NCBI GenBank assembly: GCA_045543635.1
Contig: JAZQMT010000142.1
Span: forward strand, 1 to 7,088
Length of the DNA stretch: 7,088 bases
From: SIG578 sp045543635
GTDB lineage: Bacteria; Bacillota; Clostridia; Oscillospirales; Ruminococcaceae
Direction: 5' to 3'
Under the pieces are notes generated by a model that was not told the origin of the DNA, did no database searches, and saw only the letters and a program-made list of their open reading frames with translations. A program made the translations under genes and the position numbers. This document shows, piece after piece, positions 1 to 6,403 of this stretch (its first letter is position 1; each line of letters starts with the position of its first letter).

Positions 1-1141
1 GATCGTAGTCACTTTCGCCAAAGGTTGCGATTTCCTCGCTGTAAAGTGAATAATCACTCCACATTCCGGCGTGGATGATATTACCTTTATAGAGCTTTAA
101 GCGAACTTTACCGGTAACCTTTTCCTGTGTTTTGTCAACAAATGCGGAAAGAGCCTCACGCAGAGGGGTAAACCACTGACCATTGTAAACAAGCTCTGCA
201 AAGGTGATGGAAAGCTTTTGCTTTTCGTGCAAAGTCATCTTATCAAGGCAGATGCTCTCGAGTAGTGCGTGCGCTTTGTAAAGAATGGTTCCGCCCGGAG
301 TCTCATAAACGCCGCGGCATTTCATGCCGACAAGTCTGTTTTCAACAATGTCAATAATTCCGATTCCGTTTTTGCCGCCGAGCTCGTTGAGCTTTAAGAT
401 GATATTCTTTGCGCTCATTTTCTCGCCGTCAACAGCTACGGGGATACCTTTTTCAAAGTCAATCTCAACATAGGTCGGCTCATCGGGAGCCATGATGGGG
501 GAAACGCCCATCTCAAGGAAACCGGGCTTCTCGTACTGAGGCTCGTTGCCGGTATCCTCAAGGTCAAGACCTTCGTGTGAGAGGTGCCAGAGGTTTTTAT
601 CCTTGGAATAGTTGGTCTCACGGTTTATTTTAAGAGGAATGTTGTGCGCTTCGGCGTAATCAATTTCTTCATCGCGAGATTTAATATCCCACTCACGCCA
701 AGGAGCAATGATAGGCATGCCGGGTGCAAAATATTTGATTGCAAGCTCAAAACGAACCTGATCGTTGCCCTTTCCGGTGCAGCCGTGACAGATGGCATCT
801 GCGCCTTCCTTCTTTGCGATTTCAACAAGTCCCTTTGCAATACAGGGTCTTGCATGGCTGGTGCCGAGAAGATAATCTTCGTAAACTGCGCCCGCTTTCA
901 TGGTGGGGATAATATAATCATCAACATATTCATCGGTCTGATCTAAAACATAAAGCTTGGATGCGCCGGTCTTGAGAGCTTTTTCCTCAAGTCCCTCAAG
1001 CTCATCAGCCTGTCCGACATTACCCGAAACCGCAATAACCTCGCAGTTATTGTAATTCTCCTTCAGCCAGGGAATGATGATAGATGTGTCAAGTCCGCCC
1101 GAATAGGCAAGTACTACCTTTTTGATGTCTTCTTTTTTCAT
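1..1141 (-). CDS. argG: Argininosuccinate synthase, 3' end cut by the window edge
   Basis: The enzyme joins citrulline and aspartate with ATP to form argininosuccinate, the penultimate step of arginine biosynthesis, in the cytosol. Reading the minus strand from the ATG at 1141 gives 380 complete codons with no stop. The start MKKEDIKKVVLAYSGGLDTS carries the ATP-pyrophosphatase loop SGGLDTS (residues 14-20). Residues about 117-130 read GCTGKGNDQVRFE, and further family blocks follow: APWREW, ETNYSKDKNLWHLSHEG and GGKNGIGIIDIVENR. The last readable residues are FGESDYD, so roughly the final 20-25 residues of this protein of about 400 residues lie outside the window. The start is supported by AGGAGG (1150-1155 on the complement) 8 bases upstream. 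It has a consensus promoter and a probable ARG box upstream. argH often follows argG in Bacillota, but that side is not visible. No frameshift or missing catalytic segment was seen. Confidence 0.97.
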   Translation of the reverse strand, partial: MKKEDIKKVVLAYSGGLDTSIIIPWLKENYNNCEVIAVSGNVGQADELEGLEEKALKTGASKLYVLDQTDEYVDDYIIPTMKAGAVYEDYLLGTSHARPCIAKGLVEIAKKEGADAICHGCTGKGNDQVRFELAIKYFAPGMPIIAPWREWDIKSRDEEIDYAEAHNIPLKINRETNYSKDKNLWHLSHEGLDLEDTGNEPQYEKPGFLEMGVSPIMAPDEPTYVEIDFEKGIPVAVDGEKMSAKNIILKLNELGGKNGIGIIDIVENRLVGMKCRGVYETPGGTILYKAHALLESICLDKMTLHEKQKLSITFAELVYNGQWFTPLREALSAFVDKTQEKVTGKVRLKLYKGNIIHAGMWSDYSLYSEEIATFGESDYD

Positions 1142-1184
1142 AATAAAAGCCTCCTGCTTTATAATGCTTTATTGTATAGGCATA

Positions 1185-1213
1185 ATTATAACGCCGCCGT
1201 TGCTGTTTGTCAA
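1185..1213 (-). promoter_or_regulatory. argG promoter (perfect sigma-A consensus)
   Basis: On the minus strand TTGACA (complement of 1208-1213) is followed by a 17-bp spacer and TATAAT (complement of 1185-1190). Both hexamers and the spacing match the housekeeping consensus exactly. Transcription should begin near 1178, leaving a leader of about 37 bases with the AGGAGG site and no obvious structured element. So strong a core promoter implies that control comes from a repressor, consistent with the ARG-box-like sequence immediately upstream. Confidence 0.9.
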
Positions 1214-1222
1214 CCCTATTTT

Positions 1223-1236
1223 TGAATTTTTATACA
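1223..1236. promoter_or_regulatory. Probable ArgR operator (ARG box) upstream of argG
   Basis: The sequence TGAATTTTTATACA matches the core ARG-box consensus TGAAT-WWWW-ATTCA at 13 of 14 positions. It lies 9 bp upstream of the argG -35 hexamer. ArgR/AhrC binds such boxes with arginine as corepressor. Additional half-sites follow: TGCAT-ATT-ATGCA at 1255-1267, and TGAAT at 1277, 1287 and 1296, the last extending to TGAATAAATATTAT (12 of 14). What is seen is the match and its position; binding by ArgR is inferred. Confidence 0.6.
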
Positions 1237-1348
1237 AAAAACGCACAAATATTTTGCATATTATGCATAAAACAAATGAATATCCGTGAATAATATGAAT
1301 AAATATTATTATTTCTGCAATTTTCTCGGATTTTTTTGGTTAAAGCTA

Positions 1349-1377
1349 TTGACAGATACTGTCTAATCTGTTAGACT
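1349..1377 (+). promoter_or_regulatory. blaI-blaR1 operon promoter
   Basis: TTGACA at 1349-1354, a 17-bp spacer and TAGACT at 1372-1377 form a sigma-A-like promoter with a perfect -35 and a weaker -10 (4 of 6). The -10 is built into the right arm of the first operator, so repressor binding should directly block polymerase. Transcription is expected to start near 1384. Confidence 0.75.
1361..1376. promoter_or_regulatory. BlaI-type operator 1, overlapping the -10
   Basis: A perfect 16-bp palindrome, GTCTAA-TCTG-TTAGAC, lies within the promoter and covers almost all of the -10. It shares its two 6-base arms exactly with operator 2, centred 26 bp downstream. Dimeric winged-helix repressors of the BlaI/MecI/CopY family bind this kind of site. 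That it is the site of the adjacent repressor is inferred from position and symmetry. Confidence 0.8.
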
Positions 1378-1386
1378 AAGGATGCA

Positions 1387-1402
1387 GTCTAACGCATTAG
1401 AC
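1387..1402. promoter_or_regulatory. BlaI-type operator 2, between start point and RBS
   Basis: The second perfect palindrome, GTCTAA-CGCA-TTAGAC, has arms identical to operator 1 and a different 4-base centre, which marks the arms as the selected part. It ends 3 bases before the AGGAGG ribosome binding site (1406-1411) and lies inside the predicted leader. The transcript could therefore also fold it into a 6-bp hairpin next to the ribosome binding site. Confidence 0.8.
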
Positions 1403-1418
1403 AATAGGAGGATATAGA

Positions 1419-1787
1419 ATGAAAACACCAAAAATTTTCGAAAGTGAATATCGTTTTTGCCTCATTTTATGGGAGCATGAGCCTGTTGGCAGCGCCGAGC
1501 TTGCAAGGCTTTGTAAAGAAAAGCTGGGCTGGTCGCGCACCACGACCTATACTGTTATAAAACGCCTTTCCGATAGAGGTGCTATCAAAAACGAAAACGC
1601 CGTTGTAACCAGTCTTGTTTCTAAACAAGAGGTTCAGGCGTATGAGATAGATGAGCTTGTTGATAAAACCTTTGAGGGGTCGCTTCCTGCCTTTGTTGCA
1701 GCCTTCGCCAAAACAAAAAAACTGTCACAGCAGGATATAGATGAAATGCAGGCTATGATAGATCATTTCAGGGAGGGAATAAAATGA
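1419..1787 (+). CDS. blaI: BlaI/MecI/CopY-family winged-helix repressor
   Basis: This 122-residue protein has the usual length and layout of BlaI-type repressors. A winged-helix DNA-binding domain occupies residues about 8-75, with the recognition region near 35-52 (GWSRTTTYTVIKRLSDRG), and a C-terminal helical dimerisation region spans about 76-120. By family it should bind palindromic operators as a dimer and be inactivated by proteolysis when its M56 partner is activated. Two matching palindromes lie directly upstream, so self-repression of the operon is very likely. The ATG is set by AGGAGG (1406-1411) 7 bases upstream. Its stop overlaps the next start by ATGA, implying translational coupling. 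By alignment from memory to Staphylococcus aureus BlaI, the scissile Asn-Phe corresponds here to Ala95-Phe96, so the exact cleavage site may differ. The gene symbol reflects family, not proven beta-lactam response. Confidence 0.92.
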   Translation: MKTPKIFESEYRFCLILWEHEPVGSAELARLCKEKLGWSRTTTYTVIKRLSDRGAIKNENAVVTSLVSKQEVQAYEIDELVDKTFEGSLPAFVAAFAKTKKLSQQDIDEMQAMIDHFREGIK

Positions 1788-4648
1788 GAGCATTCCTCGA
1801 TTATTTAGCTAATAATTTCGGGCCGTTTTTTGAGGGCGGCGCCGAGGTGTTTTTGTGGTTTTTTAATAGAAGCGTGTCAGCGCTGTGGCTTATTGCAGCG
1901 GTTATTTTGCTGCGGTTGTGCCTTAAAAAAGCGCCTAAATGGATAAACTGTGCTCTTTGGGGAATATGTGCTCTCCGTCTTGTCTTGCCATTTTCCCTTG
2001 AGAGCGTGCTTAGCCTTATCCCAAGCGCCGAGACAGTTCCGCCCGAGGTTATTTATCACAGCCGCCCTCATATAGAATCGGGAATTCCCGCGGTGGATAA
2101 CACGGTAAACAGCCAGATTACAGAGTATTATTATGAGGGAGTAACCGTTGCAAACGGAGCGGGAATAAGTGCGGCATCCTTTGCCGCGATTGTTTGGATA
2201 ATCGGAATATTGGCATTGCTCATTTATGCGACAATAAGTTTTGTGCGCCTTAACAAACGCGTTAGGGGAGCTTGTGAGCTTGAAAAAGGCGTTTATGAAA
2301 GCGCGGCGGTCACAACTCCGTTTATTTTGGGAGTTTTTCGGCCTCGAATTTATCTGCCGCTTGATATGGACGCAAAAACTGCTGACTATGTTTTAAGGCA
2401 TGAGCGCGCACATCTGCACCGTGCAGATCATATTTTCAAACCGCTCGGTTTTATTATCCTTGCGCTTTATTGGTTTAACCCGCTTGTCTGGATAGCATAT
2501 GTGCTGTTCTGTCGCGATATTGAGCTTGCCTGTGATGAAAAGGTCATTTCAGGGCTTGATGCAGAGAAGCGTGCTGATTATGCAGAGGCTTTGCTTGGCT
2601 GCGCCGCGGGCAGTAGGCGCTTTTCGGCATGCCCGCTTGCTTTCGGTGAGGTATCTGTCAAAGATAGAGTTAAGAAGGCACTTAATTATAAAAAACCTGT
2701 GCTGTGGATAATAATTGCAGCAGTAATCTGTGCCATAGTATTATCGGCCTGCTTTTTGACCGATCCCGTAAAGAAACGGGTTGGCGGTTTTATCGTTACA
2801 GCCAGCGGCTCGGATTATTACGAGGGGGTTTCCATCTCGCTTTCATCCTTGGATATGGATTCCGACAAGCCTACGCTAACGGTGATCTGGCAAAACAACA
2901 CCGAAAATGAATTTTCATTTGATGAGGAATTTTCCATCCACCGCAAGCAAAACGGAACATGGATAAATTGCGCTAATGGGGATGTGGTGTTTCATTTGAT
3001 TGCAAATATTTTAATGCCAAACAGCAGCGACGAGCACACCTATTCGCTCAAAGGCTTTGACCTCTCAAAACCGGGCGATTATCGCTTTGCAACCGGAACA
3101 TTTTGGATTGAATTTACATTAACCGAGGCGGATAAAAGCTCCTCGCTCCCAAATCTTTCTTTTAAATCGGAAATTTATAATATAGGTTATGGCGGTGAGG
3201 AGGGGCAGGCGGCGTTTGCCTATCTTTCCGAGAATAAAGAAAAGCTTTCAGAGCAAAACCATATTCCTGTAGTTCGTATAGACAGTCGACAAGAATTTTC
3301 TACCCTATTAAGCACTATATCGGCGCATTTCAGCAGCCAACAAGAGCTTGAAGCGTTGTTTGATGAATGTACTGCCGACTTCTTTAAAGAAAAATCACTG
3401 CTTATTATGTATGTCTGGGAGGGCAGCGGCAGTGTGCGCCACAAGGTCACGGGAGTTCAAAAGGATAAAAACGGTATTCTCACCGTTACCGTTTTAAGAG
3501 AAAGTCCGGAGGTTGGGACCATGGATATGGCAGGCTGGGCAGTTGCCGTAACTGCTGATAAAGAAACTTTAGATGGTTGCAAGGGATTTGATGCCATTGC
3601 CACTGATATTGCTTATATTCAAACAGTAAGTTCCTCTGAAAGCGTTCAAAGCAGCTCGGAATCGACTGTTAGTGAAAGCAGTTCTGATATTGTTAGTGAA
3701 AACAGCTCCGTGGCATCAAAAGATGAGACCTCAAGCAGCAATTCTTCAAATGAGACCAGTTCTGAAAAAGCCAACGAAGAAGATGAATATGAAAAACTTT
3801 ATGTTTCGGTTACTGAAGTTGACATCAATTCCGAAAACCCGACCATAACAGTGAGTTGGTGGAATACTACAGGAAAGGAAGTAACCATTAGTAAAGGGTA
3901 TTCTATAGCGCGACAGGTGGGTGGCAGATGGGTAGATTGTGCTACCGACACAGTGGTTTTTGATAAAGGGAATTTTACTTTAGGCACAGAATATACAGAG
4001 GATGAAAACTCCAAAAACTCCAAAACAAAAAGGATAACCTATTCTCTTAAAGGCTTTGATTTGTCAAAGGCGGGAACATATTGTTTTGTTCCGCCAATCG
4101 GAAAGCCGAATAATGTTACATTTAATTTGGTGGATACTCCCGAATTTTCTAATATTCCCTTTGAAACAGGGGTGTACCACACTTACAGTAGATGGGAGGA
4201 AGGAGTGCAGCTTCTTGATCAGCTTTCTGAAAAACGCACGAGTTCTTCCCCCTCGCGTGTTCCTATTATACGAATAGAAAGCCGAGACGAGCTTTTAGAG
4301 TTTGCTGAAAAAATAGAAGCAAATTATTTTGAGCTTGACAGAAATAACCGCGGAGAATGTATAAATGATATGCTTGAAAAATATGATGATGTATTTTTTG
4401 AGAAACAAGCTCTGTTTTTGATATACATTAGAGCGGGTAGCGGCAGCGTTGGATACGAAATAAAAGGCGTTGAAAGAAAAGAAAACAATATACTTGGAAT
4501 AACAATATTTCGGAGAAGCCCACAAATGGGAACAGCCGATATTGCGGAGTATTTTCATACTGTTTCTATGGATAAAAAGATTGCTCAAACTTTTAACACA
4601 TTTGATATTTCCTTTTATGAAGTGGATTACGACGATATTTTGATTTAA
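1784..4648 (+). CDS. M56 (BlaR1-like) membrane sensor protease with duplicated extracellular module
   Basis: This 954-residue polytopic membrane protein is the likely partner of the upstream repressor, which it should inactivate on signal. Hydrophobic segments lie at about 28-47, 53-71 and 131-154. The M56 zinc-protease domain follows, with HERAH at 206-210 and ELACDE at 247-252; Glu247 is the probable third zinc ligand, 41 residues after His206 as in BlaR1. A hydrophobic stretch at 222-243 and a final membrane segment at 306-325 lead to an outside region of about 630 residues. That region holds two related modules (about 346-613 and 669-954) separated by a Ser/Glu-rich linker (about 615-667). 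Each has an Ig-like beta part containing TYSLKGFDLSK, then a part with a GSGSV motif that resembles PrcB C-terminal domains. No penicillin-binding transpeptidase domain or recognisable SxxK/KTG set was found. The start codon overlaps the blaI stop and a purine-rich GGGAGGG site precedes it. The stop is followed by a strong terminator. The protease assignment is firm; the domain names of the sensor and its ligand are inference. Confidence 0.9.
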   Translation: MRAFLDYLANNFGPFFEGGAEVFLWFFNRSVSALWLIAAVILLRLCLKKAPKWINCALWGICALRLVLPFSLESVLSLIPSAETVPPEVIYHSRPHIESGIPAVDNTVNSQITEYYYEGVTVANGAGISAASFAAIVWIIGILALLIYATISFVRLNKRVRGACELEKGVYESAAVTTPFILGVFRPRIYLPLDMDAKTADYVLRHERAHLHRADHIFKPLGFIILALYWFNPLVWIAYVLFCRDIELACDEKVISGLDAEKRADYAEALLGCAAGSRRFSACPLAFGEVSVKDRVKKALNYKKPVLWIIIAAVICAIVLSACFLTDPVKKRVGGFIVTASGSDYYEGVSISLSSLDMDSDKPTLTVIWQNNTENEFSFDEEFSIHRKQNGTWINCANGDVVFHLIANILMPNSSDEHTYSLKGFDLSKPGDYRFATGTFWIEFTLTEADKSSSLPNLSFKSEIYNIGYGGEEGQAAFAYLSENKEKLSEQNHIPVVRIDSRQEFSTLLSTISAHFSSQQELEALFDECTADFFKEKSLLIMYVWEGSGSVRHKVTGVQKDKNGILTVTVLRESPEVGTMDMAGWAVAVTADKETLDGCKGFDAIATDIAYIQTVSSSESVQSSSESTVSESSSDIVSENSSVASKDETSSSNSSNETSSEKANEEDEYEKLYVSVTEVDINSENPTITVSWWNTTGKEVTISKGYSIARQVGGRWVDCATDTVVFDKGNFTLGTEYTEDENSKNSKTKRITYSLKGFDLSKAGTYCFVPPIGKPNNVTFNLVDTPEFSNIPFETGVYHTYSRWEEGVQLLDQLSEKRTSSSPSRVPIIRIESRDELLEFAEKIEANYFELDRNNRGECINDMLEKYDDVFFEKQALFLIYIRAGSGSVGYEIKGVERKENNILGITIFRRSPQMGTADIAEYFHTVSMDKKIAQTFNTFDISFYEVDYDDILI
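2819..3622 (+). repeat. Sensor module copy 1 within the M56 protein
   Basis: Residues about 346-613 of the M56 protein. The Ig-like part includes LDMDSDKPTLTVIWQNNT, TWINCANGDVVF and TYSLKGFDLSKPGDYRF. The second part includes PVVRIDSRQEF, FFKEKSLLIMYVWEGSGSV and SPEVGTMDMA. These blocks recur in the same order in copy 2, offset by about 323 residues at the start. It is a protein-level repeat that has diverged at the DNA level. Confidence 0.85.
3788..4645 (+). repeat. Sensor module copy 2 within the M56 protein
   Basis: Residues about 669-954. Matching blocks to copy 1 are VDINSENPTITVSWWNTT, RWVDCATDTVVF, TYSLKGFDLSKAGTYCF (14 of 17 identical to copy 1), PIIRIESRDEL, FFEKQALFLIYIRAGSGSV and SPQMGTADIA. 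It carries a small insertion (about 736-748, rich in Asn/Ser/Lys) before the TYSLKGF block. By eye, its codons look more AT-rich than copy 1. The divergence indicates an old duplication rather than an assembly artefact. Confidence 0.85.
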
Positions 4649-4653
4649 GGCGA

Positions 4654-4686
4654 AAAAATCGCCGCACAATTTGTGCGGCGATTTTT
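4654..4686 (+). terminator. Intrinsic terminator after the blaI-M56 operon
   Basis: A 16-bp perfect stem (4654-4669 with 4671-4686) has a GC-rich core GCCGCACAA and a tiny loop, and begins 6 bases after the stop codon. The stem runs into TTTTT, giving a classic Rho-independent terminator. The A-run on the left arm makes it able to work in the opposite direction too, though no minus-strand gene is seen there. It separates the operon from the downstream hydrolase gene. Confidence 0.9.
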
Positions 4687-4689
4687 GTA

Positions 4690-4718
4690 TTGAATAAAAT
4701 GGGGGAATGTGGTATATT
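4690..4718 (+). promoter_or_regulatory. Promoter of the beta-CASP hydrolase gene
   Basis: TTGAAT (4690-4695), a 17-bp spacer and TATATT (4713-4718) with an extended -10 TGG at 4710-4712. Transcription should begin near 4725, leaving about 34 bases of leader. No GTCTAA palindrome is present, so this gene does not appear to be under the upstream repressor. Confidence 0.7.
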
Positions 4719-4758
4719 GATATTAAGATAATCAAACTTAATTTCCGGAGGGATATTT

Positions 4759-6354
4759 ATGAAAATAACATTTTTAGGCGCCGCTCATGAAGTTACCGGC
4801 AGTTGTACTCTGCTTGAAACGGGTGGGCATAAATTTCTTGTAGACTGCGGTATGGAGCAGGGAAAGGATATTTTTGAAAATCAACGCCTGCCCGTAAGTC
4901 CTGCGGAAATTGATTTTGTTCTGCTTACTCATGCGCATATCGACCATTCAGGCAATCTGCCGCTGCTTGCTCGCGGCGGATTTAAAGGCAGCGTTTATGC
5001 CACAGAGGCAACCTGCAGCCTTGCCGACATCATGCTGCGCGATAGCACCCATATTCAGCTATTTGAAGCCGAATGGCGCAACCGCAAGGCAAAGCGTTCG
5101 GGCGGAGAGGTTTACGCCCCGCTTTATGATATGGCGGATACCGAGGTGATTTTGCGTCATCTGCGCCCCTGCAATTATGGCGAGACAGTTCAGGTTTTAG
5201 AAAATGTTGAGATAAGATTTTCGGATATTGGTCACCTGCTCGGCTCCGCTTGTATTGAAATTTGGGTTACAGAAAACGGAAAAACCGAGAAACTTGTTTT
5301 CAGCGGTGATGTTGGGAATAAGGACCGCCCCATTGTTAATGATCCAAAAAAGGTTTTGGATGCAGATTGTGTTGTTATCGAATCAACTTATGGCGACAGG
5401 CTTCACGAGGAACACCCCGATAATATCGGTACGCTTGCCGCTATCATCGAGAAAACCTTTAAGCGCGGCGGAAATGTTGTCATTCCCTCCTTTGCTGTTG
5501 GCAGAACACAGGAAATTCTCTATTATTTGCGACGCATAAAAGATGAAAAGCTTATCTCGGGCTTTGAAGGTTTCGAGGTCTATGTTGACAGTCCGCTCGC
5601 CGAGGAAGCAACCAAAATTTATATCCAGTGTAATATTGATTCTATAGATACCGAGGCAGCGCAGCTTGTGCGGCAGGGAATAAATCCTTTCTGGTTTGAT
5701 GGGCTTATCTGCTCCAAAACCAGCAACGAATCTAAAGCCATTAACGAAAATCCCCGCCCCAAGGTGATCATTTCTGCCAGCGGAATGTGCGAAGCGGGCA
5801 GAATTCGCCACCATTTAAAACACAATCTTTGGAGACCTGAGAGCACTGTTCTTTTTGTTGGTTATCAGGCAGAGGGAACACTCGGCAGAATTATTTATGA
5901 AGGCGCAAAAAAGGTTAAGCTTTTCGGAGAGAAGATAGAGGTCAAAGCAGAAATATGCTATCTGCCTGGTGTCAGCGGTCACGCCGATAAAAATGGGCTT
6001 ATCGAATGGCTCTCCGGTTTTGAAAACAAGCCCAAACGCGTTTTTGTCAATCATGGTGACGATGATTCCTGCATCGCATTTCATAACACTCTTACAGAGC
6101 TTGGTTATAACTCTTTTGCTCCCTACAGCGGAACGGTTTATGACCTGTTTGAGGATAATATAGAAGTCATTACTGAGGGAATTCCTATTATGGAAAAAGA
6201 GAGCGGCTCAGAGCGCACAAGAACGCTTCACAGCGCACTCGTTTCGTCGGCGGAGGAGCTTCTCTCGCTTGTTAAAACCCTTAAGGGCAGACCTAACCGC
6301 GAAATTGCCGCACTTACCGACCAAATTCGCGCTCTCTTACAGAAAAATAAATAA
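4759..6354 (+). CDS. Beta-CASP metallo-beta-lactamase-fold protein, probable RNA-processing nuclease
   Basis: This 531-residue cytosolic protein belongs to the beta-CASP branch of the metallo-beta-lactamase fold (CPSF73/TTHA0252-like), whose characterised members cut RNA. Metal-binding motifs are in order: HAHIDH at 58-63, His159 in SDIGHLLGSA, Asp184 in FSGDVG. The beta-CASP motifs follow: ESTYGDR (208-214), SGMCEAGRIRHHL (341-353), GVSGHAD (404-410) with His408, and VNHGD (430-434). All expected ligands appear present, so it should be active. From about residue 470 there is an extra helical, charged tail of about 60 residues beyond the minimal family length; its role is unknown. GGAGGG (4747-4752) lies 6 bases before the ATG. 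It has its own promoter and shares a convergent terminator with rpmB. It is not a beta-lactamase despite the adjacent BlaI-type genes: the beta-CASP motifs decide this. The specific RNA substrate cannot be told from sequence. Confidence 0.92.
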   Translation: MKITFLGAAHEVTGSCTLLETGGHKFLVDCGMEQGKDIFENQRLPVSPAEIDFVLLTHAHIDHSGNLPLLARGGFKGSVYATEATCSLADIMLRDSTHIQLFEAEWRNRKAKRSGGEVYAPLYDMADTEVILRHLRPCNYGETVQVLENVEIRFSDIGHLLGSACIEIWVTENGKTEKLVFSGDVGNKDRPIVNDPKKVLDADCVVIESTYGDRLHEEHPDNIGTLAAIIEKTFKRGGNVVIPSFAVGRTQEILYYLRRIKDEKLISGFEGFEVYVDSPLAEEATKIYIQCNIDSIDTEAAQLVRQGINPFWFDGLICSKTSNESKAINENPRPKVIISASGMCEAGRIRHHLKHNLWRPESTVLFVGYQAEGTLGRIIYEGAKKVKLFGEKIEVKAEICYLPGVSGHADKNGLIEWLSGFENKPKRVFVNHGDDDSCIAFHNTLTELGYNSFAPYSGTVYDLFEDNIEVITEGIPIMEKESGSERTRTLHSALVSSAEELLSLVKTLKGRPNREIAALTDQIRALLQKNK

Positions 6355-6357
6355 AGA

Positions 6358-6388
6358 AAAAGGAGAGGTCACATTGACCTCTCCTTTT
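6358..6388. terminator. Bidirectional terminator between the hydrolase gene and rpmB
   Basis: A perfect 14-bp stem (6358-6371 with 6375-6388) has a 3-base loop and core GGAGAGGTCA. It starts 4 bases after the plus-strand stop and lies 15 bases beyond the rpmB stop. It ends in TTTT on the plus strand and in TTTTTCTTTATTTATTT on the minus strand, so it can end both convergent transcripts. Confidence 0.9.
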
Positions 6389-6403
6389 AAATTCTAATTA
6401 AAA

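Noticed and set aside
584..946. Plus-strand open frame of 120 codons within argG
   Set aside because: It is antisense to the conserved ArgG core (GCTGKGNDQVRFE lies here) and has no ribosome binding site.
2741..2755. Lipobox-like LSAC at residues 320-323 of the M56 protein
   Set aside because: It lies inside the last membrane segment of a polytopic protein, not at the end of an N-terminal signal peptide, so lipoprotein processing is unlikely.
4295..4735. Minus-strand open frame of 146 codons across the end of the M56 gene
   Set aside because: It runs through the terminator hairpin, has no ribosome binding site or family features, and is antisense to a well supported gene.
5383..5814. Minus-strand open frame of 143 codons within the hydrolase gene
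   Set aside because: It is a shadow of the coding frame on the opposite strand, with no independent start signals.
4759..6354. Reading the metallo-beta-lactamase-fold gene as a beta-lactamase controlled by the BlaI/BlaR1 pair
   Set aside because: It carries the beta-CASP motifs of RNA nucleases, has no signal peptide, has its own promoter without the operator palindrome, and is separated by a strong terminator.
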